A stretch of 5,611 nucleotides of DNA from a bacterium. Lineage in GTDB: Bacteria; Patescibacteriota; Microgenomatia; UBA1400; PJMF01. Where the stretch lies: NCBI GenBank assembly GCA_017431585.1, contig JAFRKU010000039.1, positions 1 to 5,611 on the forward strand. Direction: 5' to 3'. Positions 1 through 4,498 of the stretch are shown in pieces (position 1 is the first letter of the stretch; every line of letters starts with the position of its first letter). Below the pieces are notes generated by a model. It was not told the DNA's origin. It saw only the letters and a program-made list of their open reading frames with translations, and made no database searches. The translations under genes and the position numbers were made by a program.

Positions 1-1
1 C

Positions 2-346
2 ACCCCCTCCGCCGCGCCGCTCGGCCCCGAATGGGGCACGCCAGCGCCCGTCGATACGGGCGCGGTGACAGACTTGGGTAAAATCAAGTCTGTGGCCGCG
101 CTGCGGAAGTTCGGCTCGCTCCGCAGCGACCCGAACGGGCGGCAGAAAAACGGATCCGCCTACGGGTGGATCTTTACGAACGATTCCGGTACGACCGTGA
201 TTTTTACGGCGCCGGCCGGGATCAAAGAAGTGCATTGGTGGGACGGCGACCGGAAGCGCGTCATGAAATCGCGCGCCGGCCAGCGCGTCCGCGTCAAACC
301 AGGTGAGCAGTGCAGTGCCTGGCACAAGCGCCCCGTCAAGTTATAG
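2..346 (+). CDS. C-terminal part of an unidentified protein (5' end outside window)
   Basis: The frame is open from the first bases of the window to the TAG at 344-346, giving about 114 residues. A GTG at 65 could be read as a start, but it has no Shine-Dalgarno sequence and the frame continues upstream without a stop, so this is more likely the tail of a longer protein. The first 20 or so residues are rich in Pro, Ala and Gly, like a linker. The remainder is a compact, basic segment with alternating hydrophobic residues (YGWIFTNDSG, TTVIFTAP, VHWWDGD, RVRVKPGEQ) that would suit a small beta-rich C-terminal domain. I do not recognise the family. A strong rho-independent terminator follows 25 bases after the stop, so this is the last gene of its transcript. 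It is convergent with the minus-strand gene that ends at 399. Confidence 0.7.
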   Translation, partial: TPSAAPLGPEWGTPAPVDTGAVTDLGKIKSVAALRKFGSLRSDPNGRQKNGSAYGWIFTNDSGTTVIFTAPAGIKEVHWWDGDRKRVMKSRAGQRVRVKPGEQCSAWHKRPVKL

Positions 347-371
347 CCAACTTATCAACAGAGTAATACCT

Positions 372-400
372 CCCCGTGTGCCAGCACGGGGATTTTTTTT
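372..400 (+). terminator. Rho-independent terminator of the partial plus-strand gene
   Basis: A perfect 7-bp stem, CCCCGTG (372-378) with CACGGGG (385-391), has a 6-base loop and is followed by A and eight T (393-400). The T-tract is only on the plus-strand side, so it serves the gene ending at 346. The last two T bases overlap the stop codon of the convergent gene (399-401), so the two genes are packed end to end. Confidence 0.9.
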
Positions 401-1808
401 ATTTCTGTTGGGCTTTCTGCTGTTGTTGCGCCGCTCGCAGTCGCTCGTTTACTATCCGTCGATAAGCTTTGTCCTCAACATATCGCTGGGCGCTAAATTC
501 ATCGCGCGCCATATGACCACGCTCTTTTTTCTGATATTCCGTCACCTCGCTGTATTCTGCCAACCATTCGTACATACTCATACCGCCGAAATCTTCATCG
601 CCCTTCGCCATTGCGTTGGCAAACGCTTCATCTGATTCGTATACTTTACGCAATTGAGTCAAATAAAAAGCCACAATTCGCTGACTTTGTTCAGTTTTGG
701 GCATCGAATGTAAATAATTGACACACAATGTCTTCGCTTGGTTTGCTTCAGGCAAAGCAGCGATTTGTTTCAGTGTTGCTGTTGGTAATGCTGACACTTC
801 ACTCAAAGCTCTTTTGCGCATCGCCATTTTCAAATAATGATAAGCTGCTCTTTCTTGTGCGCACGCCTGCCGTAACGGTGAAGTAGCTAGAGGTGAGAAA
901 TCCTTTTTCATTTTGTCGGTCATTTTCGCCATCACAAACGCTTCGGCAAGCATTTCTACTAATAAAATCTTCCCCATCTGCTCCGATTTTTCTTCGTCCA
1001 AAGTGCTGGCAAAATCATAAGCTTCTTGTTTACTTACCGACAAAATAAACCTAGGCAAATTAGCTCGTCCAGCTTGACTAGTCAGCATTTCTTGGCTGAC
1101 AGTCTCGGTGGGTTGGAGCACATCGTCCCAGCCTATGTATTTCACTGGCAACAAATCCTTTTCGTTTCTCAGCCGTTTCATTTCGTGATTAAATTTTTTG
1201 TACATCACCTCGTAATCATCAGTGAAAGTGGCATCAAAGCTAAAGCCAATAAACTCATGTGCTTCCGGAATTTTTCCGCTCTCGCTCGCTCGAATAAACA
1301 CACCGTCTGCGTGATTATGTCGGTCGTCATACTCACTAGTCAGAAACACTTGAGCGACCCTCGCGTAATTTTTCGCATCAACTATTGCGCCCGAGTCGCT
1401 GAGATATTCTCCCAGCCAATCCACACTTTCTGTCCCTCTCGTACCCCCTTTATCTGTGTACGGAGCCAATTCACTCGCCACCGTGTACTCAAAAATTGTA
1501 GCCAATCTTTTCGTGTCTGGTCGTTCTTGACTATCTTTAGCTGCTAAGTCAGCAGTATCTTGCAGGTCAGCTTTAATGACATCTTGGTCTAAAAGTTGAT
1601 TATCCACTACGCCTATTCGGCCGCCGTAATTTGCCTCAACCAGTTTCATCGGTTTTTTCAGCCATTCACCAGTTTCATTGCGCAAGCCATATATTTCAGC
1701 GTTGTTTTCTTTTAATAGTTTAGCAACTGTTTTTCGTCGTTCATTTGTCCAGAAAAACTCTGGTGACTTGTTGCCAGTTTCCGACGCATGCTCGGTCGCT
1801 TCTATCAT
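399..1808 (-). CDS. Hypothetical 469-residue protein, possibly PD-(D/E)XK nuclease-like
   Basis: The start is ATG at 1808, with AAAGGAG four bases upstream, and the stop is TAA. No signal peptide or membrane segment is visible, so a cytoplasmic protein is likely. The central part has an order of motifs that could fit a PD-(D/E)XK-type nuclease fold: a helix with acidic residues (FEYTVASEL, E107/E113), then DWLGE (130-134), TSEYDD (157-162), a strand-like HADGVFI (166-172, D168), a strand IGFSFDATFT (187-196, D192), and basic residues KK at 204-205. I recall similar SEYDD...GVD...DVT patterns in uncharacterised CPR proteins, but this is memory, not a search. Residues 260-470 look all-helical, with a Gln/Lys-rich C-terminus (AAQQQQKAQQK). 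The gene has a lower GC content than its neighbours: 661-720 has 20 G+C in 60 bases, while 2461-2520 in the next larger gene has 40. It has its own promoter. Function is unknown; the coding call itself is firm. Confidence 0.85.
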   Translation of the reverse strand: MIEATEHASETGNKSPEFFWTNERRKTVAKLLKENNAEIYGLRNETGEWLKKPMKLVEANYGGRIGVVDNQLLDQDVIKADLQDTADLAAKDSQERPDTKRLATIFEYTVASELAPYTDKGGTRGTESVDWLGEYLSDSGAIVDAKNYARVAQVFLTSEYDDRHNHADGVFIRASESGKIPEAHEFIGFSFDATFTDDYEVMYKKFNHEMKRLRNEKDLLPVKYIGWDDVLQPTETVSQEMLTSQAGRANLPRFILSVSKQEAYDFASTLDEEKSEQMGKILLVEMLAEAFVMAKMTDKMKKDFSPLATSPLRQACAQERAAYHYLKMAMRKRALSEVSALPTATLKQIAALPEANQAKTLCVNYLHSMPKTEQSQRIVAFYLTQLRKVYESDEAFANAMAKGDEDFGGMSMYEWLAEYSEVTEYQKKERGHMARDEFSAQRYVEDKAYRRIVNERLRAAQQQQKAQQK

Positions 1809-1834
1809 ATTGCTCCTTTTTCTCCGTTGTCATC

Positions 1835-1864
1835 ATTGTAATCATACTAGCTCGTTTTTGTCAA
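1835..1864 (-). promoter_or_regulatory. Sigma70-type promoter of the 469-residue protein gene
   Basis: On the minus strand there is a perfect -35 TTGACA (1859-1864), an 18-base spacer and a -10 TACAAT (1835-1840, one mismatch to TATAAT). Transcription would start near 1828, giving a leader of about 20 bases that holds the AAAGGAG ribosome site. The -35 begins only three bases beyond the U-tract of the preceding terminator. Confidence 0.75.
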
Positions 1865-1867
1865 GAT

Positions 1868-1895
1868 AAAAAAAAGAGGGGCCTTTCGGCCCCTC
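1868..1895 (-). terminator. Rho-independent terminator of the 56-residue protein gene
   Basis: A perfect 8-bp stem, GAGGGGCC with GGCCCCTC (1876-1883 and 1888-1895), is closed by a GAAA tetraloop in the minus-strand transcript and followed by eight U (1868-1875). It lies 10 bases after the stop codon at 1906. Confidence 0.93.
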
Positions 1896-1905
1896 GGTCC
1901 TTCCT

Positions 1906-2076
1906 TCACTTGTGTACCATAGCCGCCGCTGCAACGGCAGCTAAGACATCTCTCCACTCGCAATGTTCCGAGTCAAACTGACCCCATTCCGAGTGGCGTT
2001 CCCACTCTCTCTTTCTCTTTCGTAGCCTTCTTTTTTTCACCTCCTCTATTGTTTTTATCTCCTCGGGAGTCAACAT
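1906..2076 (-). CDS. Small basic hypothetical protein, 56 residues
   Basis: I place the start at the ATG at 2076 because AGGAGG (2085-2090) lies 8 bases upstream. A longer reading from GTG at 2109 would start almost at the transcription start, ahead of this ribosome site. The protein opens with LTPEEIKTIEEV, continues in a strongly basic helix (KKRRLRKRKREWER, 14-27), then a Trp-containing segment with repeated EW pairs (24-25, 30-31, 40-41), and ends in an Ala/Val-rich stretch (DVLAAVAAAAMVHK, 43-56). The basic helix could bind nucleic acid, but no family is recognised. Evidence that it is real comes from its surroundings: a perfect-consensus promoter, a strong ribosome site and a dedicated terminator. 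It is monocistronic, between the 173- and 469-residue genes. Confidence 0.75.
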   Translation of the reverse strand: MLTPEEIKTIEEVKKRRLRKRKREWERHSEWGQFDSEHCEWRDVLAAVAAAAMVHK

Positions 2077-2120
2077 TCTCCATTCCTCCTTTCTTGAGAA
2101 TGTCACCACAAGTGTATTAT

Positions 2121-2149
2121 ATTATACCATATACTGTCACTTTTGTCAA
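2121..2149 (-). promoter_or_regulatory. Perfect-consensus sigma70 promoter of the 56-residue protein gene
   Basis: The minus strand reads TTGACA (2144-2149), a 17-base spacer, and TATAAT (2121-2126). The -10 is also extended (TGGTATAAT, 2121-2129). Transcription would start near 2114, with a leader of about 37 bases carrying AGGAGG. This is the best promoter in the window. Confidence 0.88.
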
Positions 2150-2171
2150 GAGGCAATTTCCAGGCGTCACG

Positions 2172-2197
2172 AAAAAAGGGGGCCGTTGCCGACCCCC
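2172..2197 (-). terminator. Rho-independent terminator of the 173-residue protein gene
   Basis: In the minus-strand transcript an 8-bp stem (2190-2197 with 2178-2185) has a GCAA tetraloop and six U (2172-2177). One pair is G-U in this transcript but would be a C-A mismatch in the plus-strand transcript, which supports the minus orientation. It starts 13 bases after the stop at 2211. Confidence 0.9.
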
Positions 2198-2210
2198 GAT
2201 TGTGTCTTAC

Positions 2211-2732
2211 TTATTCGCCAGCTAGCTGCCGCCAGCGCCGGGCCATGTTTTCCTCCCGCGCGATCCGCTCGCGCTGTTGCTCTGGTGTCTCACGCAAGTG
2301 GATTATGGCCGCCACCGCTTCCAGCCCGCTCCAATGCAACAGGTTGTCATAAAGCGCCAGCAGCTTATTAAAATCGTGCAGCCGCAGCCAGATCATATAG
2401 TGATGGACATAATGATCCTTTTGCATGTCCAGCCGGGCAGCCATGTCCGTGTTGCTCTGGACCCGCGCCCAGTCGGTCAACCGGTCATAAGCCGCCAGCG
2501 CTCGCGTATGTGTCGCCTTGGCCCGGCTTTTGGATAAATGGCAGTGCGCCAGTTCCAAAACCACCCGCGCTAGCTCCTGGAGCAATTCCTCCATCATTTC
2601 CGCCGCCCGCTCGTCCGGGTCTTCCACCAGATCCAGCTCTGGATTTAGCTGCAAAGCCAACTCCATTGGATCATCGCTCGCCAACTCTTCCAACCTCGCC
2701 AGCAACTCTTCTTGTACAGTCGTATCAATCAC
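2211..2732 (-). CDS. Hypothetical helical protein, 173 residues
   Basis: I choose GTG at 2732 as start: AGGAGG (2741-2746) is 8 bases upstream, the same spacing as in the genes on either side. A TTG two codons earlier would be only two bases from the ribosome site. The protein appears almost entirely alpha-helical and soluble. It has an acidic N-terminal third (EELLARLEELASDD, 8-21; PELDLVEDPDERAAEMMEEL, 31-50), a His/Lys-containing helix (ELAHCHLSKSRAKATHTRAL, 60-79), a central aromatic part with HYVHHYMIWLRLHDF (107-121) and YDNLLHW (128-134), and a basic C-terminus (TPEQQRERIAREENMARRWR, 149-168). No catalytic motif, signal peptide or membrane segment is seen. I do not recognise the family. 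The gene is GC-rich (40 G+C in bases 2461-2520), and it has its own promoter and terminator. Confidence 0.82.
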   Translation of the reverse strand: MIDTTVQEELLARLEELASDDPMELALQLNPELDLVEDPDERAAEMMEELLQELARVVLELAHCHLSKSRAKATHTRALAAYDRLTDWARVQSNTDMAARLDMQKDHYVHHYMIWLRLHDFNKLLALYDNLLHWSGLEAVAAIIHLRETPEQQRERIAREENMARRWRQLAGE

Positions 2733-2770
2733 TGCCAAGACCTCCTTAAAATAAGATCACAAGCGCTCTT

Positions 2771-2779
2771 ATTATACCA
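2771..2779 (-). promoter_or_regulatory. Extended -10 promoter of the 173-residue protein gene
   Basis: The minus strand reads TGGTATAAT, an extended -10 identical to that of the 56-residue gene. No good -35 is present at 16-18 bases (the region around 2794-2800 reads CGTCAAA), as is common for extended -10 promoters. The start would be near 2764, with a leader of about 32 bases. It lies just beyond the terminator of the preceding gene. Confidence 0.7.
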
Positions 2780-2802
2780 CAAACCAGAGCGTTTTTGACG
2801 AT

Positions 2803-2836
2803 AAAAATTGTGCCCGGCGGCTTCGCCGCCGGGCAC
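2803..2836 (-). terminator. Rho-independent terminator of the 311-residue protein gene
   Basis: A perfect 12-bp GC-rich stem (2810-2821 with 2825-2836) has a three-base loop. In the minus-strand transcript it is followed by AA and five U (2803-2807). It begins 17 bases after the stop at 2854. The plus-strand side has no T-tract. Confidence 0.9.
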
Positions 2837-2853
2837 GTCTTGCCGTTTCCCGC

Positions 2854-3789
2854 TTATTGCCAGCGAATGATCCCTCCGAAAGTATCCACCGTTCGCTGAC
2901 ACATTACATATGTCATCTCCTTGGGAAACAGCTCCTGCAGCAACACTTCCAGTTTGGCTACGATTTCCTCCTTGCTGATTTCCACCAGCCACCGAGTGAT
3001 CTCTGGCGCATTCGCCCGGCAACCCTCCGGACCAAAGATACTGGCGTACTCCAGCAGTCCGCGCTGCAAGCGTTCGTTGCCTTCCACCGGCACTTGCCAC
3101 TCGAAACACACTCGGTCATTGATCGCGGCCTGCTGCGGGTCCCAGTCGGCAAAAAGCCGCATCACCTCGTCCAGCAAATTCCGTGCCATCCGGGCAAAAG
3201 CCGGCTGTGCCAGCTCGATCAACTTCGCCCGCTGCTCTCGCTCTTGGTCGTACTTTTCGCACTCGGCGTTGATCTCCCGCTGTTGCACCGCCCGCTCTTC
3301 GGGCGTGTACGGTCGCAAGACGCTCACTCGAAAAGACCGACCTATCATCGGTTTGTCCACGCGCGCCTGGACATGATAGCCTTCGGTGGCGATTATTTCC
3401 GCCGCTGTCATCTGCCAGGCGTCGTCAAACGCCCGACTGTCCACAATCTGCGTCCACCACCGGTAGCGCAACTGCAACTGGTCGCCCAGTAGCAAATCCC
3501 GGTCGGCCACCAATTTGTCCAACCGTTTTCTCCACGCGGCCAACCATTCTTCGCTTTCCAAAGTGATGGGCGTCACCTGGCGACTAAACTCCCAGCCCCG
3601 AGTGTATTCCATCACTTTCCTGCCGTCGCGCCGGTATTCGTCGCGCAACTGTGATTGCAGCCCCGCCACGATGTCTTTCCGCATCGCCAGCTCCGCCGTT
3701 TGGCAGACCCGAAAAAAATGCGCTATCAACTCTCGTGCGGTTTGCAACTGAGCAGTCTTTTTGGCCACTAAACACTGGTGCATCTGCAT
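2854..3789 (-). CDS. Hypothetical protein, 311 residues, charged and mostly helical
   Basis: The start is ATG at 3789, with GGGAGG (3798-3803) 8 bases upstream; the stop is TAA. The second in-frame ATG (3783) is too far from the ribosome site. The protein is rich in Arg, Glu and Trp and looks soluble. Segments seen: an N-terminal helical region (about 8-57), a Trp-rich part (WEFSR 66-70, EWLAAWRKRL 81-90, RYRWWTQIV 108-116), a likely strand region (YHVQARV...FRVSVLRPY, 138-161), a coiled-coil-like charged stretch (TPEERAVQQREINAECEKYD, 162-181), and a C-terminal helical region (EEIVAKLEVLLQELF, 274-288). No known motif is recognised. It is the first gene of the minus-strand series, and is GC-rich like the 173-residue gene. 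A long plus-strand reading across it is its shadow. Confidence 0.85.
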   Translation of the reverse strand: MQMHQCLVAKKTAQLQTARELIAHFFRVCQTAELAMRKDIVAGLQSQLRDEYRRDGRKVMEYTRGWEFSRQVTPITLESEEWLAAWRKRLDKLVADRDLLLGDQLQLRYRWWTQIVDSRAFDDAWQMTAAEIIATEGYHVQARVDKPMIGRSFRVSVLRPYTPEERAVQQREINAECEKYDQEREQRAKLIELAQPAFARMARNLLDEVMRLFADWDPQQAAINDRVCFEWQVPVEGNERLQRGLLEYASIFGPEGCRANAPEITRWLVEISKEEIVAKLEVLLQELFPKEMTYVMCQRTVDTFGGIIRWQ

Positions 3790-3839
3790 TTTCCATGCCT
3801 CCCATCAGAGAAATATGTCAAAGAACACACAGCGCCAGC

Positions 3840-3848
3840 ATTATATCA
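3840..3848 (-). promoter_or_regulatory. Extended -10 promoter of the 311-residue protein gene
   Basis: The minus strand reads TGATATAAT, an extended -10. The best -35 is only TTGCTG at 18 bases. The start would be near 3833, with a leader of about 44 bases. The very AT-rich stretch 3881-3930 lies about 48-97 bases upstream of the start, a position where UP elements act. Confidence 0.65.
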
Positions 3849-3972
3849 CACCTAGTCAAATATCAGCAATTTTCCCATATAGTAAAAATATAAACAAAAT
3901 AACATATTTACATTTTAATATCAATTAATTTACGTTCGCATTTTTTCTAAAAATTTCTCAATTGCCGCCAAA

Positions 3973-3990
3973 TTTTGTCACTTTTGTCAC
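3973..3990. repeat. Tandem 9-bp repeat TTTTGTCAC x2
   Basis: Two exact adjacent copies of TTTTGTCAC lie directly upstream of the likely promoter of the four-helix gene. A third TTGTCAC occurs at 4019-4025. An imperfect inverted repeat (3961-3974 against 3991-4003) flanks the pair. The arrangement looks like binding sites for a regulator, but this is inference. Confidence 0.6.
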
Positions 3991-4006
3991 AATTGGGGGC
4001 GATAAT
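3988..4006 (+). promoter_or_regulatory. Likely promoter of the four-helix gene with CACAATTGGG box
   Basis: CACAATTGGG (3988-3997), three bases, then a -10-like GATAAT (4001-4006). The same box and the same three-base gap precede TATAAT upstream of recA. No good -35 at 17 bases is seen; TTGTCA copies lie at 3975 and 3984, spaced 20 and 11 bases from the -10. Transcription would start near 4013. Confidence 0.5.
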
Positions 4007-4015
4007 ACTGGTAAT

Positions 4016-4041
4016 GGGTTGTCACCAAAGTTGCACAACCC
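4016..4041 (+). promoter_or_regulatory. Leader dyad GGGTTGT/ACAACCC before the four-helix gene
   Basis: A perfect 7-base inverted repeat (4016-4022 and 4035-4041) with a 12-base centre lies in the predicted 5' leader and ends four bases before the ribosome site GAAAGG (4046-4051). It could be an RNA hairpin that affects translation, or an operator just downstream of the start. No U-tract follows, so it is not a terminator. Confidence 0.5.
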
Positions 4042-4055
4042 GAAAGAAAGGCGCT

Positions 4056-4466
4056 ATGTCAGAAACGACAGCCAAAAAAGAGTACAAGGAGTGCCGGGAT
4101 TTTAAAGCCTGGCAAGCCGGCCACGAGTTCAATCAAGAATTGCAACTCTGGGCCCAAGAATACGAAGATCCCAAACTGGATCGTTGGGTCTTCGAACTGC
4201 TCACCAGTGCCCGCGAAAGCGTGGTCCAAGTCATGGAAGCTTTCCGCAAGTATCACGGTCCCGAAAAAATCCGCCGCTACGATGCCGCGATTTTCTATCT
4301 CAATCGCATCGATTATACCCTCGAGTTAGGCGACGAACTTGGCTGGTGGAAGTCCGGCGAACTTCGCCCCAAACTGGACGATTACCGCCGCATCATTCGC
4401 TCCACTCTAGTGAAATTCATTCCCAAAACCGACGAAAAGTCGTCGCCGGAAACCACAATTGGGTGA
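4056..4466 (+). CDS. Four-helix-bundle protein (23S rRNA intervening-sequence protein / Avd-like family)
   Basis: The start is ATG at 4056, with GAAAGG four bases upstream, the same arrangement as recA; upstream in-frame starts (TTG 3975, ATG 4014) lack a ribosome site. The 136-residue protein shows the family pattern: a start motif F16-K-A-W19, a first helix (21-37), a second helix with the Ser/Arg/Val core (LLTSARESVVQVMEAFRKY, 48-66), a third helix with the aromatic and acidic pattern (YDAAIFYLNRIDYTLELGDEL, residues 75-95) ending in G96-W97, and a fourth helix (103-121). Length is close to the usual 110-130 residues. These small proteins form pentameric barrels in the Avd case; Avd is the accessory factor of diversity-generating retroelement reverse transcriptases, while most family members have no known role. 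No reverse transcriptase or rRNA is in the window. Its last codons contain promoter elements of recA, 32 bases downstream. Confidence 0.8.
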   Translation: MSETTAKKEYKECRDFKAWQAGHEFNQELQLWAQEYEDPKLDRWVFELLTSARESVVQVMEAFRKYHGPEKIRRYDAAIFYLNRIDYTLELGDELGWWKSGELRPKLDDYRRIIRSTLVKFIPKTDEKSSPETTIG

Positions 4467-4475
4467 TATAATCAC
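4454..4475 (+). promoter_or_regulatory. recA promoter: CACAATTGGG box, extended -10 and dyad
   Basis: CACAATTGGG (4454-4463) is followed at three bases by TATAAT (4467-4472), with TG in place for an extended -10 (TGATATAAT, 4464-4472). The TGA is also the stop codon of the upstream gene. GTGAT-ATA-ATCAC (4463-4475) is a perfect dyad over the -10 and could be an operator. No -35 is visible at 16-18 bases. Transcription would start near 4479, giving a leader of about 20 bases. recA may also be read from the upstream promoter, since no terminator separates the genes. Confidence 0.65.
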
Positions 4476-4498
4476 CAGCAGAGAAATAGAAAGGCCAT

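Larger units (their letters stand above)
3790..4055. other. Divergent intergenic region with AT-rich core
   Basis: These 266 bases separate the minus-strand series from the four-helix/recA pair and carry the promoters of both directions. Bases 3881-3930 contain only 5 G+C in 50, far below the flanking genes. To the right are two adjacent copies of TTTTGTCAC (3973-3981, 3982-3990), a -10-like GATAAT (4001-4006), and a leader dyad (4016-4041). No coding region is supported here. Confidence 0.8.

Noticed and set aside
2076..2109. GTG at 2109 as the start of the small basic protein
   Set aside because: It would begin about five bases after the predicted transcription start and without a ribosome site; the ATG at 2076 has AGGAGG at 8 bases.
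2733..2738. TTG at 2738 as start of the 173-residue gene
   Set aside because: It lies only two bases from AGGAGG; the GTG at 2732 has the same 8-base spacing as the neighbouring genes.
1868..2836. The GC-rich hairpins as CRISPR repeats or integron attC sites
   Set aside because: The hairpins differ in sequence, each has a U-tract on the minus strand just after a stop codon, and there are no regular spacers or conserved core sites; they are terminators.
2857..3492. 211-residue open frame on the plus strand across the 311-residue gene
   Set aside because: It lies opposite a gene with promoter, ribosome site and terminator, has no ribosome site of its own, and its composition (Leu, Pro, His-rich) is typical of an antisense shadow in GC-rich DNA.
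3931..3940. GTTCG at 3934-3938 as part of a LexA box
   Set aside because: Only one half-site is present; there is no CGAAC four bases before it, and it is about 560 bases from recA.
3975..4055. TTG start at 3975 for the four-helix gene, giving 27 extra residues
   Set aside because: It would begin inside the tandem repeats and upstream of the -10, has no ribosome site, and the family motif F-x-x-W starts soon after the ATG at 4056.
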